NCBI GenBank assembly: GCA_018857735.1
Contig: JABMCL010001765.1
Span: forward strand, 122,001-186,000
Length of the DNA: 64,000 nt
Direction of reading: 5' to 3'
Source of the DNA: Alviniconcha marisindica
Lineage: Eukaryota; Mollusca; Gastropoda; Provannidae
The stretch's first letter is position 1. Each line of letters begins with the position of its first letter. Positions 46,361 to 61,906 of the stretch are shown piece by piece. The notes under the pieces were generated by a model. It searched no databases. It was given only the letters and a program-made list of their open reading frames with translations, and had not been told where the DNA came from. A program made the translations under genes and the position numbers.

Positions 46361-47035
46361 AGTCCAGGCGAGATCAAGAGGAGGGAGGTGAGATGGACTC
46401 TCATGAAGAAGTTAGACTCATTTGAGGGTCCATTCGCCCTGATATATATCCATACCGGTTGACTGGGCGTAAAACACCAACTTATAATACTTACTTGCGG
46501 GTCCAGGCGAGATCAAAAGAGGGAGGTGGTGCTGGACCCTCAAGTTAGCCTAGAAGAGATCAAGTGCAGGGAGGTGGAGCTGGACCCTCAAGTTAGCCCA
46601 GAAGAAATCAAGAGCAGGGAGGTGGAGCTGGGCTCAGAAAGTTGGACTTCTTTTGCTTCGGTTGTTTCTCAACAGCGGTGCTACGGACATTGTCTTTGTG
46701 ACTCTGCTCCGCGCAGCAGTTGAAACAGCAAATGCTACGCAATGGCGAGGGGACACTGCCTTAACATTTTTGTTGTTCTGGCGGCGGTTCACGGCATCCT
46801 CGGTCTTCCGCTAGTTGGTTGGTTGCCTAAGTGTTGCTTTACGTCCACAGAAACCGTTGGTTTATTAGGGACGTCCACCTCGACTTTCACATAGCTCCTG
46901 AGCTCTGGGGTCTTCCGCAAAGCCCGTCCATTTTAAACAGACAGGCTTTGGTCTTCCGGGTTGGAGCACTCTTTCTTCCCCTTCCCCTCCCAGTCCCTAA
47001 TAAGCAACCTAGCTTCTGTGGACGTTAAGCAAAAT
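46361..47035. other. Insertion that splits the 78-bp array, with its own repeats and foldback
   Basis: It includes a 55-bp unit repeated about three times (46490-46640: 'agggaggtggagctggaccc', 'tcaagttagcccagaagaaa'), a dispersed-repeat piece (46455-46500: 'tgactgggcgtaaaacacca') and a foldback with arms about 46828-46875 ('gctttacgtccacagaaac') and 46990-47032 ('ttctgtggacgttaagcaaa'). Confidence 0.7.
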
Positions 47036-47260
47036 GTTTACTTACGAATACAAACACTTAATTAGGTCAACAAATGACACGCCATGTAGAGTCTACTAAC
47101 TAGGGTAAATAGTTCATATACGAACACAAACACTGTACTAGGTCAAGAATGACACACCAAGTGGTGTGTGAATGGCCTACTGAAGTCGACAGTTTAGGCA
47201 CGAACACAAACACTCAACTAGGTCAGAAATGACATACCACGTAGGTGTAGGGTATTATCA
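47036..47260. repeat. About 78-bp tandem array, right block
   Basis: Copies near 47042, 47114 and 47198 share 'acgaacacaaacact' and 'gacacaccaagt' with the left block, in the same orientation. Confidence 0.8.
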
Positions 47261-48510
47261 CCCTGTGGCAGAAGTACAACGGGGTGAAAGCGCTAGGAAG
47301 TTGTAGACTAAAGTGGTCGGCGTTGATAACACATAGGGTGTCTGCGGCTATTGTTCGTGATGCCAAAGGTGTACATGCAATCACGCTTACGTGACACATA
47401 ATTGCAAGTTATGTTGGTGTTAGGATACCTGGTCAACATGGCCTACATTTTCTGAGGTGTTAACTTCGTGAACACTTGGCGCTAGTGTTTGACACTACAG
47501 AAACAACAGACTAAGCAGATAATAACAGTGGTCGTTTCTACAGTGCGTATCACACCGATACGGGTGAGCACACCGCACTTCACGCGATCAACAAAATGTA
47601 TACAAGAAACCTCAAAATAATATATAAACACAACGTTGTATTCCTCGCCCAGCACACACACACACATACACGGGCGCGCACACAAAGAACGTAACGGGGA
47701 TGAGAGAAGAGGGCACACACAGAGGGGGAACAAAAGAAAGAAAACAAAAATAATGGTTAAAAAAAAAGGGGGGGGGGGAGAGAGAGAGAAGAAAAAAGAC
47801 GAGTAAGTAAGTAAGTAAGTAAACTTGGTGTTTTATGCCCAATCAACCAGTGCGGTTATATCTGGGCGAAGAAAAAAGACGAAAGCACAGAGATGAGGAA
47901 CTATCATAGTTTTAATTTGTTGTTTTAGCCTTCTATGGCATGTTCGGTCGCAGAAACTTAGTTCGAGAAAGACACGGGACAAACCGACCGCCATGGAAGA
48001 ATGTCTATAGAGCAATTTAGTTTTCAGGAGTTGAACCCTGCAGTGAGACCTTGACCTAGAAGCAGAAGATAATCCGATATTTGCGCGTGACACACCGGCC
48101 GCTCCTGATGGTGCACCATCAAACCAAATTTGGCTGTAAAAGGCTATGTGGTTTTGAAGATTATGATCGGGTAAAAGCTCGGGAAGACAGACAAGGTGAT
48201 TCCATGTAATATATATATATAACTCATAAAAATCAAAGAAGAACAACAATTTGGCATAAAAGTTCCCAAATTTTCGGCTGACGCCTTCCTCGGGGTTTAT
48301 TCTTAACAACTGAACGAGGGTAAAAACACAGTTCACACAACGATTCTAAAATATCAGGTGACTAAAACTCGAAAATAAAAAAATAGAAACTCACGACTAT
48401 ATACATATATATATATATCCCGCCCCTCACCCCAAAAACAATGAAAACGCCATTACCGGGAGGGCACGGGGAGGGATTACACACGCCCGTCCAGTAATCA
48501 ATTAAAACGA
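47261..48510. repeat. Dispersed repeats in upstream DNA
   Basis: 47808-47870: (AGTA)n followed by 'acttggtgttttatgcccaa' and 'ggttatatctgggcgaa', the same family as 17045. 48045-48205: a diverged copy of the intron-1 DR0 repeat, 'gagaccttgacctag' through 'agacagacaaggtgattcc'. G-run at 47768-47779. The rest shows nothing. Confidence 0.65.
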
Positions 48511-48519
48511 CAACTGACC

Positions 48520-48720
48520 TGAAACGTACAGACAACACCCAAAACCATCTTTGAAATCCCTTGCACTGCGGCGTGTTTGACACTGCCGCCGTTTGAAGCG
48601 GCGGTCCCCACGCAAGTCCGACCGGCTCCGACCCCCAACAACAACTCGTTCCGAAGCCAGTGTCCACTGGTAGCAACACTCAACAGCGGCGGACCACGAG
48701 AAGTTTAGTTAGACTTTCAC
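48520..48720 (-). promoter_or_regulatory. Candidate CpG-rich non-coding first exon of MICAL
   Basis: On the minus strand a GC/CpG-rich block (for example GGACCGCCGCTTCAAACGG) runs into GTACGTTTCAG|GTCAGT at about 48520, a plausible splice donor. Length and composition fit a first exon about 6.7 kb upstream of the coding start. No TATA or initiator is clear, and a C25 tract lies just upstream (48725-48749). Competing candidate at 61.2 kb. Confidence 0.3.
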
Positions 48721-48749
48721 ACGGCTCCCCCCCCCCCCCCCCCCCCCCC

Positions 48750-49925
<1,176 letters not shown>

Positions 49926-50300
49926 AAAAGGCTTTTTACTATTTTAGCGTGGCTAACGGCAGGTGCTTCAGCAGGCCATTCCACGCCCCGGTTCTCTCGC
50001 TTTGTGCTCGGACACAGAAGGAGCAGGTTGGGAACAGGAGGAACAAGTGCAATCAGGAAAGAAGTTTAAAAAAAGGAAAAAGGCTTTTTAGCGTGGCTAA
50101 CGGCACGAGCTTCAGCAGGCCATTCCACGCCCCGGTGCTCTCGCTTTGTGCTCGGACACAGAAGGGGCAGGTTGGGAACAGGAGGAACAAGTGCAATCAG
50201 GAAAGAAGTTAAAAAAAGGAAAAAGGCTTTTTAGCGTGGCTAACGGCACGAGCTTCAGCAGGCCATTCCACGCCCCGGTGCTCTCGTTTTGTGCTCGGAC
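49926..50300. repeat. 144-bp tandem repeat, nearly three copies
   Basis: 'ggccattccacgccccgg' occurs at 49974, 50118 and 50261. Units also share 'gctttttagcgtggctaacg', 'ctctcgctttgtgctcggac' and 'ggttgggaacaggaggaaca'. A partial earlier copy (ggttgggaa.ag) lies at 49800-49850. The reading frame is open across it (plus, 49949-50212) with a repeated PFHAPVLSLCARTQK, but nothing else argues for a protein. Confidence 0.85.
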
Positions 50301-53330
<3,030 letters not shown>

Positions 53331-53334
53331 CTAC

Positions 53335-53387
53335 CTGTATTATAGTGTCCTGTTCACAGCATCTCTCTTAACGGGGGAGGGAGAGGG

Positions 53388-53427
<40 letters not shown>

Positions 53428-53722
53428 GAGACAGAGACAGAGACAGAGACAGAGACAGACAGAGATTTAGCTGACTGGCAGAAGGTGCACGCTGGCAGAC
53501 TGGCATTACTGAACCTCAGGGTCACACAGGCTCTGTATGTCAATCTTGTGCGCTGTAGTGGAGAGAAGAGAGAGAGAGGGAGACAGACAGACAGAAACAG
53601 AGAGAGACTGAGACACAGAGAGACTTAGCTGACTGGCAAAAAGTGCACGTTGCAAGACTGGCATTACTGTACCTCAGGGTTACACAGGCTCCACATCAGT
53701 ACGTCTATTCTGTGCGCTGTAG

Positions 53723-53814
<92 letters not shown>

Positions 53815-53823
53815 GACAGAGAC

Positions 53824-53858
<35 letters not shown>

Positions 53859-53985
53859 GTCAGAGAAGACAGACAGAGACAGATTTTGCTGACTGGCAAA
53901 AAGTGCACGCTGCAAGACTGGCATGAACCTCAGGGTCACACAGGCTCTACATGTCAATCCTGTGCGCTGTAGTGGTGGTTCGCAA
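53335..53985. repeat. Three copies of a unit ending in (GA)n/(ACAG)n
   Basis: 'gctgactggca.aa.gtgcac' through 'tggcattactg.acctcaggg', 'cacacaggctc' and 'tgtgcgctgtagtggagag' occur at 53468-53565, 53627-53730 and 53888-53975. Each is followed by a purine microsatellite, so microsatellite and unique part appear to have been duplicated together (spacing about 160 and 260 bp). Confidence 0.85.
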
Positions 53986-54965
53986 TGCCAGCGGTAGACC
54001 TCGACGAAAATACACTTAAATGTTCGTACGATATCAAACTAAAAGCCCCTGCCGCCTCAAACTCTACGCATATCTTACGAAGAATTCCTGAACCCCTTCA
54101 CCCCCCCCCCCCCCCCCCCCCCCCAACCACCGATCAAACGCTTCCCGCTTTTCTTGTTCTACTGAAAGAAAGAATAAAGAGGACGAAACTAGGACACACA
54201 GAAATTCATGGGTGCAGAACCGAAGAACGTCGAACACGAAACGATATGCCTACAATAGTAACACATCATTTGCTAGCCACAGAGTGTGGTTATTTGAGAA
54301 AGTGACCTTGATGGGGTTTATACCTGTACAATTGTATCTTAATCGCAGTTACCGTAGACGTTCCCTCGGGTGACCCTGTGTGGCTGATTACTCGGATCTC
54401 TTCTATGCTGAGCAACGTTAGTCAATTCCGCCAACTGAATGGGGTACCAAAACTCTGACGGGTGGGGGAGGGGGGGATCTGCCGGACAAATTTAAAGCAA
54501 TATATACACTTCAGAGTAAACTGGACCTTTCTTTTTTTTCCCTTCCTTTTCGTAAAAAAACTGAAAGGTCAAATACCGGGCATCTTGGGCCGCCGAGTGT
54601 AGTTTCTGCGTCCGTGAATCTGACCTTCGACCTGTGGTACGTGACGCAAAACTGCAAGTTCAAAGGCAGACCGCAGCTAGACATCTACATTCGCCTATCA
54701 CTGCAGATCTAGCGATGCCAACTCAATCCCCATGACGAAATAAATGGGGGGGGGGGGGGGGGGGGGGGAAGAGAAGAAAAAGTCGCTGGCCTAAATTATC
54801 ATGCTTTCAGACTTCCTCTCGACAATTACGGGCGAGGGAAAGTATTCCTCGTCTCCGTCATTATTTGTGCTTGTGTCTCATCGATTCCTTCACTGCTGCC
54901 GGCCTGCCCGCCGCACGTCTCAACCATAGACACAGAATAGTATTCTGTGGATATTCCGACTGTGT

Positions 54966-55008
<43 letters not shown>

Positions 55009-55901
55009 CGCGCGCGGTGTTCGTGCGTGTGACCGGCTCAGCTCAACCATGGGATTTTCCTGTATGCCATAAACATTTATGTGCGCTGATGATGGTGACT
55101 TACTAACCTCTTTGGGTGCTCTTGAGCTAGTTACGGTCACAGCGGCGTCAAACAGTTCGTCCATTCGATCAAACGGTTATCGCTTTAGCAGTCGAACTAA
55201 CGATAAGAATGTATGCAACTCGATACAGTTGCAATACAATTGGAGTTCCACTGTGATTTTCTTGGCATACACGCGCGAGAGAGAGTTGCGAAGACTATGA
55301 AACTATCAACAAGGATGAGCGTATTCTATTACAGTTGAAGCGATCCAGTCTTGAATCCATATCGACACTTGGATCCACGTAGCCTTGGATAGATCTGTCG
55401 ACCCTTGGATCCATGGACCCTTGCATCTATCGACAAAGCCTTTTCCGTCGGCTTGGCGCTGGCTACTTCGTAACGTTTTTTGTCTGCTAATGGTTTTTTC
55501 CCCTTCTTTTCTTTCTTTCGTTTTTCCTCTCTCCTTCTCCTTTTTACGTGGAGTCGGATGTGTTCAAAAGAAAATGTATACGTACATAAACCTGCTTACT
55601 TGATTCGACTCAAAGGGACATCAAGCCCAATCGGTGTCGCCAGTCCCGTATCAAGTGAGAGGCGACAAAAATAGATTTATGCATACCCTCTCAAAGTTCT
55701 CAAACTTTCGATTTTAGTGCTTAATTCCACGCGGACGGACATTGCTTTGCCCGGTCCGTTCGTCTGTTCTGCCAGTTTCGTGTAATAATGATAATGATAA
55801 TAATAATAATATACATTATTATGTGCTATTTCTCCAAATTGTAGCACATTGCCTATTACAAAGAACAAAACACAGTCAAAACAAACTTCCGCGAGCACGC
55901 G

Positions 55902-55942
<41 letters not shown>

Positions 55943-57250
55943 CAATTTCGTATCAAGTGAAAGACGGCAAAAACAACAAATGGTGCAGACTCAAACTTTT
56001 CAGCTGTTTGACTTGAATTGATTTTCCCCCTTTAATTTTATTATTATTATTTTATCGAGTTCAGTGCTATTATGCCAAGCCGGTTTGTATTCTTGAAAGC
56101 CATAGCCGTCTCTTTCACTAAGTTTCCGGGTCTTTGGTAGCACCAGCCGGATACGCGCAGGCAGTCGTGCAACAGGCCAGATTTTCAAGCACACAGTTCT
56201 TCCTGCTCAGGTCTGCTGTCATAAACTGAGTGTCAGGGCAAATCTTCACCAGCTGTGGCTTCTGGGCACAGGCTGCGACCTTGCCCTTACTGAGTTTAAG
56301 ACCCCCACCCCCCCCCCTCCCCCCCACCCACCCATCCCGTGCCCTCTTCGCCCCTCTCCCCTGGAGCTATTATAAAGCATGGTTGCTGCCCCAGGAAATG
56401 TCGGGACCATTAGACAGACACCGGCAACACGGTGAACTTGCGCCCACAGGAGACACGAAAACCAACTGAGGTACGGCTCCCGCGACTGGTTTTAATTAGC
56501 AAACAGACGTCCCTCCCCTCAAAAAAAGGAGTAGAACTTGGGACGAAGGTAATATATAGGACCAAGTCAGAAGATCCTTCTTTAGTCTTAACCTCCGTTT
56601 GCAATGCGGGTGTGCTAGGGGAAACATTTACAAACATGTAAAAGCAATCATCATCACCATTTAACGATTTTTTGTTTATACTCGGTCTACTTGCTACAGC
56701 TTAACAACTGGTATGAAGCAACCGGGCACCATTCCTCCACACTGAACCTCTCTCTCTCTCCATTACTTGTTAGTCTGTTTTGCCTTCTCCTCATTTTACA
56801 TAAATCTACTGTGTATCTGAATATGAATATTCTTCTTCTTTTTCTTCGTTCTTTTTTTTTTCTTTCTCTTTTCTCCTCTCTCTCTCTGAATTTTTTTACT
56901 TTCCATTTAGTTTAAGGTGTACTACTGTTTGCTTCTGCTCCCCCCCCCCACCCCCCAATTCGCTGTGAGTGGTGTGACCTGAACATGCATCTGGCTGTCA
57001 GTGTGCAATATTTTTTAATTAAAAAAACTTTTGGGACTTATACTAAGTTTTAGTTTATGTATTCAATCCTTTCTCTTTCTTGTAATTAAGAAAATATATT
57101 CATTGCCCATAGCTTAGCAAAGTCTAGTTGTTAGACATGTTTTAAGCTTCTTCTTCTTTTCCCTGCTTCTTTTCCATAAACTTATGAACTAATAATGTAA
57201 CAACCAGTCCAGTTTTGACTTATACCTGAGTTTTGGTGATTCTGATATAT

Positions 57251-57280
<30 letters not shown>
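53986..57280. other. Upstream DNA, no gene recognised
   Basis: C-run 54103-54124; G24 at 54746-54769; (TG)n(CG)n at 54963-55016; (CA)n at 55899-55941; C-runs at 56303-56330 and 56940-56956. The plus ORF 53985-54305 has no family match. Confidence 0.5.
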
Positions 57281-57281
<1 letters not shown>

Positions 57282-57390
57282 AGTATCAGTAGAATTAGTC
57301 CCTCATGGGCAAGGGCTGGATGTAAGAAGACCCTGTGTCTACTCCACTACCCTTGTAAAATAAAGTTTATTCATTCATTCATCCTCTCTC
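57281..57390 (+). mobile_element. Retroelement 3' tail with (ATTC)n
   Basis: 'gtgtctactccactaccctt' and 'gtaaaataaagtttattcat' with (ATTC)n resemble the 3' ends of mollusc LINEs/SINEs. No coding part is retained. Confidence 0.45.
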
Positions 57391-58500
57391 TTTCTCTCTG
57401 GCGTGTGTGTGTGTTAGTGTTAGAAAGTCAAAGAGAGTGTGCACACATGTGCACCTGTGTCTGTGTGTGGAAGCACGCACACAGGCCTATATAAGTCCGT
57501 TAATTTTTTCATTAACCGTCAACTGTTTAAGCTTAAAGTGTCAAATTAAACAAATCTATTACATAAAAAAGGGCCTCTAGCCAAATGCAAAGGGCAACCC
57601 CGTCCCAGTCAAACCCTGCTAGCTGTGCATACTGAACAGCAGGATAAACTGAACAACAATAGTAGTGAATGATGTAATGAGGGCACACACATGCATACAC
57701 TCACAGTCACACGCAAACTGAGAGATGGCTGAACAAAGGGATCCTGCTAGGGAAATGACTGGAAAGGTCCCCCACAACTGTTTTGATTTAAAATAAATTA
57801 ATAATCTAACAATAAAATAAAATAAAAACTCAAGAAGAAATAGTCTCATCAACTGTGCCGCTATATATACTAATGCACAATAAAACATACAGAGCTTTGT
57901 CTGGTGGCAGACAGACCCCAGCCTGTTGCCAGGGACAAAGGCAAGCATGCAGGGTCACACCCTCCAGATGTTTCACACAAACTGAGGCGCACACTATGTC
58001 TGCACAGTGCCAGAGATATATAATCCTCCTGCTGTGCCTATGGTGGTGCACAGTGCCTCTTTCTCTGGTCCTGCTTCCACAGTCCCAGCCCATGTGTTTC
58101 TTGAACAAAACTCTTAAGGTCCTGTGCCACATGGTTCAGCACGTCCCTGCCAGTAAGGTCCACTACACAGTAGACACACATTGTCATTGACAGTTAAATA
58201 TCAACTGAAATTTATAAATGCTGTGTAGAATACTTGAAAAATTGTAATTGCTGTTAGTGTTAGTAGTGTTACCCATCCGTCCATGCACTGGACTCATAGT
58301 TCATGTATACAACACAATACACATATTACCATATATATTACAACTCCTATGTAAGCGGGCGAAGGGGATGATGCCACCCCCCAAGCATAGTGTGGTGAAT
58401 GTGTGTGGCTTCAAATTTGATACATGTATACAATCTCAGTTGACCATGTGCAACACTGGCAACATTCAACATCAGAATCAGTGTGTACATCATGTGCTCA
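57391..58500. other. Upstream DNA, nothing recognised
   Basis: Short TG runs near 57405; ORFs 57619-58190 on both strands have no family match. Confidence 0.5.
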
Positions 58501-58503
58501 GAG

Positions 58504-59075
58504 TCAGAGGTGGACTGGTGTCATACTGCCATCTTGGCACTGCAGGAGAGAATGATGCCTCATGCTATTGACTGATCCTTCTTTTACTAGTGTGACACCG
58601 ATGAGCCACCCAATTGTTGCTTCCATTTTTCTGCCACCATTTCTCCCATCTTGGACCAGAGAGCTTGTTGGCGTTATGAGGCTTGAGTCCATCTCAAGAC
58701 ACATAATAGATAAATCTCCCAAGGACGTCCCATAAATGACTAATAAGCAATTGGATTAGGGACAAGTCTGGGGATTTTGTTGGCTATACATGAAAGTCCT
58801 GATTCTGCAAAACTTTAGGTTGGAAAACACATGTGATGGACTCTTGCATTGTCATCTTGAAAGATGAATGCATTCCCATGTGGACAGGCATAGGGCACAG
58901 TAAGCTCAATGGCACTGGTTCTGACTGTGGTCGAGTACAGTGACAGTTCATGCCCCTGGCAGATGTGGATGACTTTTTCTATCCTCCCAGTACTGGTGAT
59001 CCCCCACCCCCTCCACACACACACACCAAGACACCTCCACCTCTGTGGGGGTCATGTGTGATCATGACTGTGTAG
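58504..59075 (-). pseudogene. Tc1/mariner-type transposase fragment, decayed
   Basis: Minus-strand 59024-58815 reads VWRGWGITSTGRIEKVIHIC then PHGNAFIFQDDNARVHHMCF. 'HGNxFIFQDDNARxHxA' surrounds the second catalytic Asp of Tc1-like DDE transposases. Downstream pieces in changing frames match the expected order (LQNQDFHV, PTKSPDLS, LWDVLGR, then GWLIGVTLVK...INSMRH-like). Multiple stops and frameshifts; no terminal inverted repeats identified. It is inactive. Confidence 0.78.
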
Positions 59076-61080
59076 TGGGTATACATACAATAAAAAAATT
59101 GTGAATTTTGTGAGCTGACCTGTGACCATTTCGTGCTGAAGCTGAGGTCACTGAACACCGTTTGGGATTAATAGATCTGTTGTTTGGCTCTGACTCTGAC
59201 TCGTCTGAGTGTCAATAATTAATAATAATATAAAACTTAACAAACAGAAATCATGAATTTCTTTCAACACATACAGGTGTTATGTCTTTCAGTTTTAGAA
59301 TTGCTGTATAAATTTAATTTAAAAATAAATAAATATTATATCCCCTATTTTTTTCCTCTTAAGTTTTATTACAAAACATAAAATGTGTTAAGACAAAACT
59401 CAGACCTGCCTGAGCATTGCAATGAACAAAGAGAGCTGGGAAGTTAGCTTGGGACTTGGACCATGGTCCTCCAAAATCAAACTCAAGGCAAGTCCTCCAT
59501 TGAAGTTTAACTCTACCTGTGGCTTTGCACACTTAAATTATACCCTGAAATTTCTCAACCAAGTTTTTGATACTGTATCAAAAATACATTGTATTTGCTG
59601 TAAGTAACATGTAGTTTGCAATAAGTTTACAGATCTATATTGTATTTATAAGACAAGTACTATCCATGAGAACATCCATGAAACACTAAATTACACAGTG
59701 AGACAGAAGAAAATAACATAGAATATATAATATATTAATTTTTTTTTTTTTTTTTAAATGAAATCTCTTGAAACCAAGTTTTGGAATTTGATCACATTTG
59801 TTCACATAAGCAGGTCTGCCTCATGTACTCTATAATCTCTTTGTGATATATTTGAGAACAGTCAGTGACTAACTGTTCTCATTTTCTATGTCATAAAATA
59901 TGACTTTACGAGTCTCATCAGCTGACTTGCACACTAGTTATGCAAGCTAAAATTAGTGCATGCATAGTGAACTTCAACACAGTTGATGAGTTGCCAGCAT
60001 TGTACTTTGTAAGACAACTGCTCAAGGGATGGTGGCTGGCTACATCAAAGATGACCCCACCTGCCCCTAAATCTGAATGCCATAAAAGGAAATATGTACG
60101 AGAGTAGGTACACCACTAAGCACCAACAATGACAATGTGCACTGAAGCCAAGGCAAGGTCACTACTTTACAGTTACACAGTTATTGAATTACACTACATT
60201 CCAAACTCAGTCTTACACAAACTCTTATGCTGATTGCTGTCTGAGCGCAAGAACAGTTTCATCCATAGCAAATCACATGAATGATGAGATTGAGAAGTAG
60301 AAAGTTCACACAAGTGAAAGTATACAAACCTTCTAACTGATGTGATGTGGGTCGTCAAACTGAAGTTTGCAATGTCAACGACACTGGCTGTTAAAGTGAT
60401 GATGGATCATCTGTGCTGTATCCCAGTGAATGAACATGGTTGTGTCAGCACACTACTGAACAGTTGCATAACACTCTTTTGCTATAATGTTCACATATAA
60501 AACACTGTGTCAGCAGGCACCACTGTTGAGTGTATCCTCACAGAACTGGTGACACGCGGGCACGTCTGCTGGCTGATGTTCATCATAATGTACACTCAGC
60601 CCATCCCACCTCACTCTCCCAGATTCGGAACGTGGTCACGGCAAATAAGTGTGTTGTGAATGTTCATGTGTGTGCTTGTTTCCCTTTTGTGTTCCGTTGG
60701 GCAAGAATTTAGCACCAACCAAGTAAATCAAAATAAATGTACGACGAGTGTACGGAACAGACGACTGAACAACTCTGGATCAATACCAGCCATGCTCGAC
60801 ATTCCGTCAGACCAAAAGTTGTCGATTCCACCCAATTTACGGCGATCAAATATATGGCACTTCGGTCTTAAATGCCATGAACACGGCGCCTCATGCCCTC
60901 GAATAAACAAAAGTGATTCACCCGCGAAAAAAGAACGCTTCCTACTGGCCCCGTCTTATCAACAAAAACATTTTGTCGTTGCCGAAAGTGAATTTCAAAC
61001 CAACCAGTTGCAGACGAGAATCCGTTGGTAGAACACTGTTCTAAAATCGTCACTGGAAGTGCTAGAAATCCACCCAGCGT
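59076..61080. other. Upstream AT-rich DNA, nothing recognised
   Basis: T17 at 59740-59756. The plus ORF 60660-61031 (123 codons) has no family match. CpG becomes more frequent from about 60540. Confidence 0.5.
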
Positions 61081-61099
61081 CTTCAGATTTGGGCTACAT

Positions 61100-61260
61100 A
61101 TCTGTCTTCATTCGCAGTACTGACAAAAGACGCAGATCAGTTACTCACACAAGTTGTTCATCAAGCTCACTTGGCGACCTTACCTACTGCCGCCATCTTA
61201 GATTACCTCATACTTTTTTCCGCCGTCATGCAGCAAGCTGCCACAAGTTGTTTCCCCTGA
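61100..61260 (-). promoter_or_regulatory. Candidate promoter/first exon with YY1-like AAGATGGCGGC
   Basis: On the minus strand AAGATGGCGGCAGTAGGTAAGG (written in two parts: AAGATGGCGGC, AGTAGGTAAGG) lies at about 61181-61202. AAGATGGCGGC is the core YY1 motif, which often sits just downstream of transcription starts, and G|GTAAGG is a strong donor. It could be a distal first exon of MICAL (19.4 kb upstream of coding exon 1) or of an unseen transcript. The ATG in the motif is not in frame with exon 1 if spliced directly. Confidence 0.35.
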
Positions 61261-61829
61261 TTTTTGTTTTCAAATCTAATTTGTTTATAGCGGTTGCTTG
61301 TGTTTGTGTGTGTGCGCGCGTTTCGGTCAGACACATATATGTGTTCATAAGCTAGGCATGCAAGTAAACATTCAGAGATGAAACGCTACGAATCTTGAAA
61401 GCGCAGCTTTCTTGTTTGTTTTGTTTTAAAATAATGGGCACTAGCTACAAGAAGTACATAGTCTATGACAGTGTATAACCAGCTCATTGTGTTGCTTTTA
61501 TTCCTTCTTTTTTTTCCTTAAAATTTTGAAGAGCAAACGGATTTCCCCCCCTTTTCCTGTTCTGCTGTTAATCTCTCCCCCATCCCCACAGTCAGTACAT
61601 GTGATATGTAATACCATAATTCTTCATTCAAGAGAAACAATGCCTGATTCACCTCCCACCCCACAGCACCCCTTCCCCCACCAAGAGAAATTAGTTACTG
61701 TTGCTGTAACAGTGTGAGTGTGTCAAACTTGGTAGAGGAAATCATAAAGCACTGTAAGATGTGAGTGGCACCCCTGAAAACGTCAATATCCAGGGTTTTG
61801 TCAAGGCAAGAAAGACATTATATATATAT

Positions 61830-61906
<77 letters not shown>

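Noticed and set aside
60660..61031. 123-codon plus-strand ORF as a gene
   Set aside because: No family similarity or promoter/poly(A) context; length is within chance for this region.
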